NCBI RefSeq assembly: GCF_001676725.1
Contig: NZ_CP016172.1
Location: 1,240,001 to 1,304,000, forward strand
Length of the DNA stretch: 64,000 nucleotides
Source of the DNA: Bordetella flabilis
Lineage (GTDB): Bacteria > Pseudomonadota > Gammaproteobacteria > Burkholderiales > Burkholderiaceae_B
Direction of reading: 5' to 3'
Of the stretch, positions 45,319-53,654 are shown in pieces. Made by a program: the position numbers and the translations under genes. The notes under the pieces were generated by a model that did not search any database, had not been told where the DNA came from, and saw only the letters and a list, made by a program, of their open reading frames with translations. How positions within the stretch are numbered: position 1 is the first letter of the stretch; every line of letters begins with the position of its first letter.

Positions 45319-47403
45319 CTATTTCAGTATCGTGACGCCGTCGGCGGCCCGTACGCCGCGGCCTTCTTCAAGCACGAACAGCGGATTGATTTCCGCGTCC
45401 ATCAAGCGTTCGCCCAATTGCTGCGCCATCGCGGCGAAACGCAGGACTGCATCTTCCAGGGCCTGTACATCGGCCTTGGGCCGTCCGCGATAGCCGTCCA
45501 GCAGGGGCCAGGCCTTCAGGGACCGGATCATGTCGCGCACCGTGGGGTGGTCCACCGGCAGCAGGCGCAGCGCGGTGTCCTTGAACAGTTCGGCGGTGAC
45601 GCCGCCCAAGCCCAGCAGCAGCACGGGTCCCAGCTGGGGATCGCGGTGCATGCCCACGATCATCTCCACGCCCTGCGCCATCTCCTGCAGCAGGAAGCCT
45701 TCCGGCTCGATGCCGGTGCGCGCCCGCACCCGCGCATCCATGGCGGTGATCGCTTCGCCGATGGCATCGGGCGCCACGCCGACGGCGACGCCGCCGGCTT
45801 CGGTCTTGTGCGTGATCCTGCTGGACAGCACCTTCACCACGACCGGACCGTCGAAACTCCCCGCTTCGTCCTGTCCCTGCGCCGCATCGGTCACCACGCA
45901 TTCGCGCACGGACGGAATGCCGAAACGGCCGAACAGCGCCCGGGCCTGGGTTTCGTTGAGCGATCCGGATGGCAGCGGCAGGCCTTGCAGGTTCACCGGG
46001 CTGGCGGCTTCGGCCGGCCCCGCATCGGCGGCGATGTCGCGCGTGGCCCGTGCATGCAATGCCGTCAGGACCGAAGCGAAGCTTTCCGGCGCCGTGAAGG
46101 CGGGCGCGCCGCCACGATTGATATGGGCCAGTACGGCCGGGGCATGCGGGCTGACATACGCGAGCACCGGCTTGTCGCTTTGCGCCAGCGAGTCGGCGAT
46201 GGCGCCGGCGGCCAGGGTGGGATGGGCCAGGGCCGATGAACCCACCACGGTGATGACACCGTCATAGTCCGGACTGGCCAGCAGCGTCGCGATGGTGTCG
46301 CGCAGCAGTTGCGGCTGCAGCCCGGCCAGGGTGACGTCGATGGGATTGCGGTCCAGCACGATCTGGTCGTTCTGCTGCAGCTCGCGCAGTTTGGCGGCGG
46401 TGTCCGGCCCCGGCGCCGGGGTCTCGAAGCCGGCTACCCCCAGGCTGTCGGCGACCAGGGTCCCGGCGCCGCCGGTGGAAGTCAGGATGGCGATGCGCTT
46501 GCCGCGCAACGTGCGCCGCGTCGCCAGTGCCGCCGGGATGTCGAGCAGGTCCGCGAACGTCTTCGCACGGATGGCGCCCACCTGGTGGAACAGGGCGTCA
46601 TAGACCTGGTCGGCTCCTGCAAGCGCGCCCGTATGCGAGGCCGCGGAGCGGGCGCCGGCTTCGGAGCGGCCGACCTTGTAGATCACCAGCGGCTTGCCCG
46701 CCTGCGCGGCCTTCAGCGCCGCGCGGCGGAATTTGTCAGGGTTGCGCAGCCCTTCCATATAGACCGCGATGACGCGGGTTTCCGCATCGTCGGCCAGGCT
46801 GTCGATGAAGTCCGCCACATCGAGGTCGGCTTCATTGCCGGTGGACACCAGCTTGGAAAAGCCCAGGCCGCTGGCGGCCGCGCGTGACAGCAGGGAACCC
46901 AGGATGCCGCCGCTTTGCGATACGACCGCGATACTGCCGCCCTGCAGCGCTTCCATCTCCAGGGCGCCGCTGGCGCACAGCATGATGCGGTCGGTCAGGT
47001 TGACCAGGCCGATGGTATTCGGTCCCAGCAGCCGCATATCGCCGGCGGCCGCCTTCAGGGCCTGCTGGCGCCGTACCCCCAGCTCGCCGACTTCGCCGAA
47101 GCCGCTGGCCAGCACGATGGTCGCGGCGGTGCCGCGCCGCGACAGGGCCGCGACGGCGTCGATGGCGCGCTCGGGCGCGAGCAGCACCAGTGCGACGTCC
47201 GGTACTTCGGGCAGCGCATCGATATCCGGATAGCAGGGCAAGCCGCCCACGGTGTCGGCGCGTGGATTGACCGGGTAAATGGCGCCCGCGTAGCCGTGCT
47301 TCTGCAAATAGGCCACCGGCCGGCCGGCCGTCTTGGTGGCGTCGGCCGACGCGCCGATCACCGCGATGCTGCGGGGCTTGAGCAGGATGTCGATGGCGCT
47401 CAT
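45319..47403 (-). CDS. ADP-forming acyl-CoA synthetase family protein
   Basis: A 694-residue protein of the acetate-CoA ligase (ADP-forming) / Pat-like family with fused subunits. The N-terminal CoA-binding domain is SIAVIGASADATKTAGRPV, followed by VSQSGGILGSLLSRA and SHTGALAGADQVYDALF with the phospho-His. The C-terminal ATP-grasp domain has VVVKVLSSRITHKTEAGGVAVGV and LMDAEINPLFV. It activates a carboxylic acid to its CoA ester. No acetyltransferase domain is present. It follows the enoyl-CoA hydratase gene by 2 bases; ATG 47403 is preceded by GAAGGGC. Confidence 0.9.
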   Translation of the reverse strand: MSAIDILLKPRSIAVIGASADATKTAGRPVAYLQKHGYAGAIYPVNPRADTVGGLPCYPDIDALPEVPDVALVLLAPERAIDAVAALSRRGTAATIVLASGFGEVGELGVRRQQALKAAAGDMRLLGPNTIGLVNLTDRIMLCASGALEMEALQGGSIAVVSQSGGILGSLLSRAAASGLGFSKLVSTGNEADLDVADFIDSLADDAETRVIAVYMEGLRNPDKFRRAALKAAQAGKPLVIYKVGRSEAGARSAASHTGALAGADQVYDALFHQVGAIRAKTFADLLDIPAALATRRTLRGKRIAILTSTGGAGTLVADSLGVAGFETPAPGPDTAAKLRELQQNDQIVLDRNPIDVTLAGLQPQLLRDTIATLLASPDYDGVITVVGSSALAHPTLAAGAIADSLAQSDKPVLAYVSPHAPAVLAHINRGGAPAFTAPESFASVLTALHARATRDIAADAGPAEAASPVNLQGLPLPSGSLNETQARALFGRFGIPSVRECVVTDAAQGQDEAGSFDGPVVVKVLSSRITHKTEAGGVAVGVAPDAIGEAITAMDARVRARTGIEPEGFLLQEMAQGVEMIVGMHRDPQLGPVLLLGLGGVTAELFKDTALRLLPVDHPTVRDMIRSLKAWPLLDGYRGRPKADVQALEDAVLRFAAMAQQLGERLMDAEINPLFVLEEGRGVRAADGVTILK

Positions 47404-47405
47404 GG

Positions 47406-48197
47406 TCAGCCCTTCTTCGCGGTCTTGTCCAGGAACGCCGCCACCGACGCCTGGTGCGCCTCGGTGGTGTAGCAGATGGCCTGCGCCTGGCTGCCCAGGG
47501 CGAACACCTGTTCGGCGCTCAGTTCGAAGCTCTGGTTCAGGACGGACTTGCTCAGCGCCAGCGCGGCGGCCGACCCGGCGCCCAGCGTGCGGCCCCAGTC
47601 GCAGGCCTGCCGCAGCAGCTCGTCCGGCGGCACCAGCCGGTCCGCCATGCCGAGCGCGTGCGCCTCGGCCGCCGCCACGGTGCGCCCGCTGAAGATCAAC
47701 TCCTTGGCCCGCGCCAGCCCGACCCGGCGCGGCAGGAAGTACATGCCGCCGCCGTCCGGGATGAGTCCGCGCAGGATGTAGGTCATGGCGAAGGTGGCCG
47801 ATTCGGAGGCCATCACGAAATCGCAGCACAGGGCCAGGTCGCATCCCAGGCCGGTGGCCGCGCCGTTGACGGCGGCGATCGTGGGCTTGCCCAGGTTATG
47901 CAGGGTCGCCACCGCATGGTGGGTGCGTTGCTGGCGGCTCCAGCCGTTGAACGCCACCTGGCCGGCGGGCACGCTCATGCGTTCGCGCATGGAGCGGATG
48001 TCCCCGCCCGCGCAGAAGGCCTTGCCGGCGCCGGTCAGGACCAGCGCCCGGATGGCGCTGTCGCGCCCGACCTGGTCCAGCATGGCGATCAGGTCCTGGC
48101 GCATGTCGTCGTCGATCGCGTTGCGCACCTCGGGGCGGTTCAGGGTGATGACGGCGACGCCGTCGTCGATGTCCATCTGTAGGGTCGGATTCTGCAT
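47406..48197 (-). CDS. Enoyl-CoA hydratase/isomerase family protein
   Basis: A 263-residue crotonase-fold enzyme. The oxyanion-hole segments are LVLTGAGKAFCAGGDIRSM near residue 60 and AVNGAATGLGCDLALCCDF near residue 108; ITLNRPEVRNAIDD opens the fold. Gly-Gly after LIPDG instead of a Glu at the usual acid/base site near residue 143 suggests that a different catalytic side chain is used. It works with the adjacent CoA ligase on an acyl-CoA from the acid taken up via the Bug receptor. GGAAGAGATC precedes ATG 48197. Confidence 0.9.
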   Translation of the reverse strand: MQNPTLQMDIDDGVAVITLNRPEVRNAIDDDMRQDLIAMLDQVGRDSAIRALVLTGAGKAFCAGGDIRSMRERMSVPAGQVAFNGWSRQQRTHHAVATLHNLGKPTIAAVNGAATGLGCDLALCCDFVMASESATFAMTYILRGLIPDGGGMYFLPRRVGLARAKELIFSGRTVAAAEAHALGMADRLVPPDELLRQACDWGRTLGAGSAAALALSKSVLNQSFELSAEQVFALGSQAQAICYTTEAHQASVAAFLDKTAKKG

Positions 48198-48263
48198 GAT
48201 CTCTTCCAGCAGGCAGGCGCCTGCGTTGTGGGGTGTGTCGTTCGGGGACGGCGGCAGGGCGCC

Positions 48264-49256
48264 TTACTGGCCGGCGATGCCGGCGTCCTTGATGATGCGG
48301 CTCCAGCGGTCGGCTTCGCTGCGCACGAAGCCGGACAACTGGCTTGGATCGCCGACGTCCAGCACCAGGCCCTCTTCTTCGACATTGCGGCGGAAGTTCG
48401 GCGCCTGCACGGCGGCCTTCAGCGCCGAATTCAGGCGCGCGATCGCGCCGGCCGGGGTGCCCGCCGGCGCATAGACGCCGTACCAGCTTTCGACGATATA
48501 GCCCGGCACACCCGACTCGGCCACCGTGGGCCAGTCCGGATGCGATGGGGAGCGCTGCGCCGAGGTGACCGCAAGAGCGCGCAGCTGCCCGCTCTTGACC
48601 AGCTGGCTCACGCTGGAGACGGTGGAAAACATGATATCGATCTGCCCGCCCATCAGGTCCGTCAGGGCCGGACCCGAGCCGCGATAGGGGACGTGCACCA
48701 TATTCACATGGGCCAGGCTTTTGAACATTTCGCCGGCCAGATGTGCGGAGGTGCCATTGCCGTAGGAACCGAAGGTCAGCTTGCCAGGGTGTGCGCGCGC
48801 ATAGGCCAGCAGCTCCTGCACCGTCTTGAACGGCGACTTCGGTGCAACCACCAGCACGTTGGGCGAGCGGCCGATCAGCGCCACCGGCGCGAAGGCGTCG
48901 AAGGTGGAATAGGGCAGCTTGGCGTGCAAGGCCGGATTGACCGCATGGGCGAAGGTGGCCAGCAGCAGGGTATAGCCGTCCGGGGCGGCCTTGGCCACCG
49001 CTTCGGTGCCGATGATCGTGCTGCCGCCGCCGCGGTTTTCCACGATGACGGTCTGTTTAAGGTCCTGGGTCATGCCCTCGGCCAGCTGGCGGGCGATCAG
49101 GTCGGTTCCGCCCCCAGGCGGGAAGGGAACGACCAGGCGCAGCGGCCGGTCGGGAAACGCCGCCTGCGCGACGCCCGGCGCGATGACGCACCAGGCCAGG
49201 CTGCACGCGGCCAGCGCAGCCAGCCCGAGCCGGCGTAGGGGTAGGGGAAAAGCCAT
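48264..49256 (-). CDS. Bug-family (tripartite tricarboxylate) periplasmic receptor
   Basis: A 330-residue exported solute-binding protein with a signal peptide (LAALAACSLAWCVIAPGVAQA) and the family segments RPLRLVVPFPPGGGTDLIARQLA, VENRGGGSTIIGTEAVAKAAPDGYT and VHVPYRGSGPALTDLM. It opens an operon with enoyl-CoA hydratase and CoA ligase genes and is divergent from an IclR regulator, so it probably captures the carboxylic acid degraded by them. No TctA/TctB membrane genes are in the window. GGAGACTTGC precedes the ATG. Confidence 0.92.
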   Translation of the reverse strand: MAFPLPLRRLGLAALAACSLAWCVIAPGVAQAAFPDRPLRLVVPFPPGGGTDLIARQLAEGMTQDLKQTVIVENRGGGSTIIGTEAVAKAAPDGYTLLLATFAHAVNPALHAKLPYSTFDAFAPVALIGRSPNVLVVAPKSPFKTVQELLAYARAHPGKLTFGSYGNGTSAHLAGEMFKSLAHVNMVHVPYRGSGPALTDLMGGQIDIMFSTVSSVSQLVKSGQLRALAVTSAQRSPSHPDWPTVAESGVPGYIVESWYGVYAPAGTPAGAIARLNSALKAAVQAPNFRRNVEEEGLVLDVGDPSQLSGFVRSEADRWSRIIKDAGIAGQ

Positions 49257-49417
49257 GCAAGTCTCCAGTGAGGCGCGGCCAACGCCGGCGCGATGTTGTA
49301 TGTACAGGCCCTGGGCGATGCGGCCAGTTTAGGTGACAATGTCCCGCCTATCCGGACGGAATTTCCACCTGATGGAAATGGTGGCCGGCGCCCGCCGGGT
49401 CATTCCACGCCGAGCTC

Positions 49418-49477
49418 TCCATGCCGGGCCCCTTCATGCCCCGTTCATCCATGCCGCGTTCTTCCATGCCCGATTCT
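49418..49477 (+). repeat. 15-bp imperfect tandem repeat with repeated start codons
   Basis: Four 15-base units (49418, 49433, 49448, 49463), each of the form TYCATGCC..., give the protein repeat MPGPF-MPRSS-MPRSS-MPDSS at the start of the IclR gene. Each unit offers an in-frame ATG, so unit number or start choice would alter only the N-terminus. Confidence 0.7.
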
Positions 49478-50329
49478 TCCCGGCCGGCCCGGTCATCGCC
49501 CCCACGCCCGGCTTCGACGCCACGGGCACCGGCGCCGCCGCCCGGTGGGGCGCGCGTACCGGGCAGTTCTCCCTCCAACCGTTCGCTGGAGCGCGGCATC
49601 GCCTTGCTGCGCGCCTTCCGTCCGGGGCTGGAACTGCTGGGCAACGGCGAATTGGCCGAACGCACCGGCCTGTCGCGCGCCACCGTCAGCCGCTTGTCGC
49701 AGACGCTCGTGCGGACCGGCTTCCTGGAGTACGACGCCGCCTCGCGGGCCTATCGGCTCGGCGCGCCGGTGCTCAGCCTGGCGCATGCCATGCGCAGCGG
49801 GTCCCCGGTGCTCAGGGTGGCGGCGCCGTGGATGCGCGAATTGGCCCAGGCGCGCCGTATCAATGTGGGCGTGGCCGTGGCCGACGGCGACGATATGGTC
49901 TACCTGGAGTCGGTGCGCTACAGCCGCAAAATCTCCCTGCGCAACGTGGTGGCTGGCCAGCGTGTCCCCATCGAGCTGACGTCGCTGGGCCGCGCCTATC
50001 TGGCCGCGTTGCCCGACGCGGCGCGCAACGCCTGGATCGCGGCGATGAAGCGGCGCCGTCCGGGGCACGGGCCCGCGCTGGTGGCGGAGATCGATGACGC
50101 GCGCGACAGCATCGCGCGACGCGGCTGGTGCATGGCTGCCTGGCAGCCCGGCGTGGTGGCCTTGTCCACGCCGCTGGTTCTGGACGATGGCGCCATCTAT
50201 GCGCTGAACGTCAGTGTGGCGACCGGCGATCCGCCGCAGATCGCCGCCCGTACGCTGGCCGAGGATCTGCTGCGGCTCAAGCGGCGCATCGTGCAGGCGT
50301 TGGAGGCGGAGCTGGGCGCGGGCGCCTGA
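49421..50329 (+). CDS. IclR-family regulator
   Basis: A 302-residue regulator. After a 50-residue Pro/Ser-rich, repetitive N-terminus comes the IclR winged helix (SLERGIALLRAF, ELAERTGLSRATVSRLSQTLVRTGFLEYD) and the effector domain (VVAGQRVPIELTSLGRAYLAALP, GVVALSTPLVLDDGAIYALNV). It is divergent from the Bug/enoyl-CoA hydratase/CoA ligase operon and should control it in response to the pathway acid. Four in-frame ATGs lie within the first 16 codons without a strong ribosome site; the first is listed, but the true start is uncertain. Confidence 0.88.
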   Translation: MPGPFMPRSSMPRSSMPDSSRPARSSPPRPASTPRAPAPPPGGARVPGSSPSNRSLERGIALLRAFRPGLELLGNGELAERTGLSRATVSRLSQTLVRTGFLEYDAASRAYRLGAPVLSLAHAMRSGSPVLRVAAPWMRELAQARRINVGVAVADGDDMVYLESVRYSRKISLRNVVAGQRVPIELTSLGRAYLAALPDAARNAWIAAMKRRRPGHGPALVAEIDDARDSIARRGWCMAAWQPGVVALSTPLVLDDGAIYALNVSVATGDPPQIAARTLAEDLLRLKRRIVQALEAELGAGA

Positions 50330-50365
50330 GACTCCGCCGTTAAGCCCGGGATCCGCCCTTTACCT

Positions 50366-51145
50366 TTATTTCGGCACGACGACGGCGCGCAGGGTCTGGC
50401 CCAGGAAGGTCGCGGTCAGCTCCGTGTGGCCGGGCGCGATATCGAAGGGTTGGGCCACCGCGCCCGCTGTGACCATGTCGCCCGCGCGCAGCGTGATGCC
50501 CTGGTCGCAGGCGTGGTCGAACAGGTAGCGCAGCGCCTGCACCGGGTCGATGCCATCCTCTCCCGTCAGGCCGCGGGCTTTGGGCTCGCCGTTGGCCTGC
50601 ACGGACACCGAGGACACGCCGCGCTTGATGGCGGCGGGATCGATCTGCGGTCCCAGGATGGACGCCTCGAAGCCGACGTTGTCGCCCACGAAGCTGGGCC
50701 ATCCCACGGCCCGGCGATTGATGAAGCGCGACAACACCAGTTCGAATGCGATGTGCGTGGAGGCGACGGCGCGCATGGGGTCGGCCGGGGCGGCGCCCGG
50801 CGCGATGTCCCGGCCCAGCACGAAGGCGATTTCGAACTCCACGGTGACCGGCGCCTGGCAGAGCGGCGCCACGGTGGCCTCGTTCGGGTGGCGGCGCGTT
50901 TCCAATACCCTCCCGACCAACGGGCGGTCCGTGCCGGCGGCGCGCATGGCGCTTACGCTGCCCACGCCGAGTTTCCAGCCCGCCACGCGGTCGCCGCCGG
51001 CAGCGATGAAGGCTTCCTGCACGGCATAGCCCTGCTTCAGGGTCGTCGGACGGATGTCGGCGGGCAGCTCGGTCAACTGCCGGCCCTCGCGCCATGCCTG
51101 CGCCAGCAGGGCGGCGGCGGGCGCGGGATCAAAAACGTCGGTCAC
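50366..51145 (-). CDS. 2-keto-4-pentenoate hydratase (MhpD-like)
   Basis: A 259-residue member of the fumarylacetoacetate hydrolase fold, hydratase branch. VAGWKLGVGSVSAM, VEFEIAFVLGRDI (metal-binding Glu pair), HIAFELVLSRF and LRAGDMVTAGAVAQPFDIAPG are typical. It would hydrate a 2-hydroxy-dienoate from meta-cleavage degradation, or act as a related decarboxylase. The start is GTG 51145, with GAGAGGAC nine bases before; an ATG in frame is not available near the homology start. It stands alone, convergent with the IclR gene. Confidence 0.88.
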   Translation of the reverse strand: MTDVFDPAPAAALLAQAWREGRQLTELPADIRPTTLKQGYAVQEAFIAAGGDRVAGWKLGVGSVSAMRAAGTDRPLVGRVLETRRHPNEATVAPLCQAPVTVEFEIAFVLGRDIAPGAAPADPMRAVASTHIAFELVLSRFINRRAVGWPSFVGDNVGFEASILGPQIDPAAIKRGVSSVSVQANGEPKARGLTGEDGIDPVQALRYLFDHACDQGITLRAGDMVTAGAVAQPFDIAPGHTELTATFLGQTLRAVVVPK

Positions 51146-51299
51146 GGTGATAGTCCTCTCTGTCTCTCTCTAAGGTGAGCGCCGCCATTCAGCGCTGGCG
51201 GTCATGAGCATCTTAATACCGTCCGCGGCGCCCGCGCCGGCCGCCGTGCCCTGGACGTCCGCCTCGTCTGCCCCGTTGCGCGGGCACATCATGTTCAGC

Positions 51300-51318
51300 G
51301 CAAATGAGGTTGAGTTGC
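51300..51318. promoter_or_regulatory. Possible Fur box before the PepSY-type gene
   Basis: The 19 bases GCAAATGAGGTTGAGTTGC resemble beta-proteobacterial Fur sites of the GCAAATGAGAATCATTTGC form at 15 positions and end in GCAA/TTGC inverted ends. They lie 15 bases before the ATG of a PepSY-type membrane protein, a family often iron-controlled. The right half is poor, so this stays tentative. Confidence 0.35.
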
Positions 51319-51333
51319 AATATCATCCGGCCC

Positions 51334-52026
51334 ATGGACCGTACCTTGATCTCCCACCCTCCCGCGACCGCACGGCCGCTCGCCACCCCGTCCACCGGCG
51401 CGTCCGCGAACCGGCGCGGGACTTTCCTGAAATGGCTGCGCAAGGCGCACAGCTGGATCGGCCTGTGGGGCGCGCTGCTGGGCCTGCTGTTCGGCCTGAC
51501 GGGGTTCTTCCAGAATCATCGCGCCGTCATGAAGATCGGCGGCGGCGCGCCGCAGGTCTCCACGCTGCAATTGAATCTCCCCACCCCGGCGCCGCGCACA
51601 CCCGCCGAACTCGGCGCATGGCTGCAGGGCGAACTGAAGCTGCCCAGGCCTGCGGAGAGGGTGCAGCGTGAGCCGGCCAGGCCGGTCGCCTGGGGGGACA
51701 AGGCTGTTCTCCAGCCCGAGCATTGGCAACTGATGTTCCGCTCCCCACAGTACGTGGTGCAGGCCGAGTACTGGGCCGGCGCGGCCCAGGTACAGGTGCG
51801 CCGCAGCGAGCCGGGGCTCCTCGCCGTGCTGGAAAACCTGCATCGCGCCAATGGCGTGGGGGTGGGCTGGGTGCTGCTGGCCGACACGCTGGCGGGCGGA
51901 ATGATCCTGCTGTCGTTGACCGGCGTGCTGCTGTGGACGGGCCTGAACCGGCGGCGCACGGTGGGCATGGCCATCCTTGGCGTGTCGGTGGTCGTCACCC
52001 TGGCGATGGCGGCGCATACGCTCTGA
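51334..52026 (+). CDS. PepSY-associated transmembrane protein
   Basis: A 230-residue inner-membrane protein. KWLRKAHSWIGLWGALLGLLFGLTGFFQNHRA is the characteristic first membrane segment with its His pair; a periplasmic region of about 110 residues follows, then ENLHRANGVGVGWVLLADTLAGGMILLSLTGVLLW and a last Val/Ala-rich helix. Relatives (PepSY_TM, PiuB-like) accompany siderophore receptors and are implicated in iron reduction. ATG 51334 begins a Thr/Pro-rich cytosolic leader. No receptor gene is adjacent. Confidence 0.82.
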   Translation: MDRTLISHPPATARPLATPSTGASANRRGTFLKWLRKAHSWIGLWGALLGLLFGLTGFFQNHRAVMKIGGGAPQVSTLQLNLPTPAPRTPAELGAWLQGELKLPRPAERVQREPARPVAWGDKAVLQPEHWQLMFRSPQYVVQAEYWAGAAQVQVRRSEPGLLAVLENLHRANGVGVGWVLLADTLAGGMILLSLTGVLLWTGLNRRRTVGMAILGVSVVVTLAMAAHTL

Positions 52027-52135
52027 GCCGCACCGGTGTGCCGCGACGTGGCGGCGCGGTCGATGCTCCGCTGTGCGCGGATGGGCCCGACGCGCTGCAA
52101 TCCCGTGGCTGGGGTCGATTTCCGGCGGACCGATG

Positions 52136-53332
52136 TCAGCGCGCTTTCAGGCGCCACAACGACGTGACCTCGCGCGACCGGGCGGCGTGCAGCGCATCGT
52201 CCTGGTCCCCGGCCTTGGCGTGCCGCGGGCGCGTATCCAGGCGCCCGATCACGGCCAGTCCGGCGGCCTCGATCCAGGCGAGCAGCTCCTCGCGCGAGCG
52301 CAGCGCCAGGTGCTCGGCGAGGTCCGACAGCACCAGCCAACCTTCGCCGTCCGGCGCCAGATGCGCCGCCAGGCCATCCAGGAAGCCGCGCAGCATGCGC
52401 GAATCCGGATCGTACACGGCATGCTCGATCGCAGCGGAGGGCCGGGCCGGCACCCAGGGCGGATTGCACACGATGAGCGGCGCCCGGCCCGGCGGGAACA
52501 GGTCCGCCTCGCAAAGCGTGACGCGCTGCGCCAGCCCCAGCCTGTCCAGGTTGTCGCGGGCGCAGGCCAGCGCGCGCGGATCCCGGTCCGTCGCGACGAT
52601 GTGCGCGACGCCGCGGCGGGCCAGCAGCGCCGCGATGACCGCGCTGCCCGTGCCGATGTCGTAAGCCCGATCCAGCGCCGGCAGCGGCGCCTGCGCAACC
52701 AGTTCCAGGTACTCGCCGCGCACCGGCGAGTACACGCCGTAGTGCGGATGGATCGCGGCGTCCAGGGCCGGTATGGGCACGCCTTTCTCGCGCCACTGGC
52801 GCGCGCCGATCAAGCCGAGCAGCTCGCGCAGCGACGTCACATACGGGGCGTCGGCGGCGCCGTAGACGTCCACGCACGCCTGAGAGACGTCGGGCGCGCG
52901 GCGCAAGGGCAGGACATGCCCCGGTTCCACCGGGATGAGCAGCATACCCAGCGTGCGGGCGCGCTGGGCACGCCCCTGCCGGTGCAGGTGGAAGGCAAGC
53001 GGAAATTCCGGCGGCGCGTCCGCCGCGCGCTTCCGGGCCGCCGACGCGCGCCGGTCCATGCGGCGGGCCATGGCCTGCAGCAACTGGCGGGCATTGTGGA
53101 AATCGCCACGCCACAGCAGCCCGGTGCCTTCGCTGGCCAGCCGGAAGGCGGTATCCGCCGGCATGCCGTCGTCCGCGACCACGACGCGGCGCGGCGGTGG
53201 CGCGCCGTTCTCGGCCCGCCATGCGGCCCGGCATTCGATGCCGTTTTCGGTCCAGGCGAGGTCGGGAAGCACGGGCGAGGCGGGAGAGGAAGTCACGGTA
53301 CATCGGCCTTGCGCGGCGGGTGAGCCGGACAT
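52136..53332 (-). CDS. Class I SAM methyltransferase, HemK/PrmC-like
   Basis: A protein of about 398 residues. The C-terminal methyltransferase domain has the SAM motif RAYDIGTGSAVIAALLARRG, the acidic ATDRDPRALACARDNLDRLG, and the catalytic LIVCNPPWVPARP, the NPPW form used by N-methylating enzymes. The N-terminal 180 residues are specific to this group, with Arg-rich stretches. A protein glutamine or nucleic-acid base is a likely acceptor. The start is uncertain: ATG 53332 is listed, but a GTG near 53298 has a better-placed AAGG. Confidence 0.8.
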   Translation of the reverse strand: MSGSPAAQGRCTVTSSPASPVLPDLAWTENGIECRAAWRAENGAPPPRRVVVADDGMPADTAFRLASEGTGLLWRGDFHNARQLLQAMARRMDRRASAARKRAADAPPEFPLAFHLHRQGRAQRARTLGMLLIPVEPGHVLPLRRAPDVSQACVDVYGAADAPYVTSLRELLGLIGARQWREKGVPIPALDAAIHPHYGVYSPVRGEYLELVAQAPLPALDRAYDIGTGSAVIAALLARRGVAHIVATDRDPRALACARDNLDRLGLAQRVTLCEADLFPPGRAPLIVCNPPWVPARPSAAIEHAVYDPDSRMLRGFLDGLAAHLAPDGEGWLVLSDLAEHLALRSREELLAWIEAAGLAVIGRLDTRPRHAKAGDQDDALHAARSREVTSLWRLKAR

Positions 53333-53654
53333 TTTAAGCGGCGTGCCGAACTTTCCCCTGCCAGGTCCCTCCAAGCCTGCATTCATGGGGCCGGATGGCG
53401 GCTCCGGCAGGAGCGGGATCATCGAACGTGCAGGTATTGTTGCCATGGCGCAACGTGTGCGCGACGCGCGCGGAGCGAGCGGCCGCGGGCGTGTAAGCCG
53501 CGTGGAGGCGGCTGTGTCGCATGCCGCCGGACGCGCTGCAATCGGTCGTACGCAAGGGCGGTCCCTGTGTCAAAATTCAGGGCGCTTCAGCCCTGATGCG
53601 CCCGCCGCGCCCGCTGTTCCCTGGCGCGCTCCCCCTGATTCTGCGAGATATTCT
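53333..53654. other. Divergent intergenic region without a recognised gene
   Basis: This 322-base region lies between the methyltransferase and the propeller gene. The propeller frame is open through the right two thirds, including an ATG at 53442, so part of it could code for a longer N-terminus. I see no repeat or RNA gene; it should hold promoters for both directions. Confidence 0.5.
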
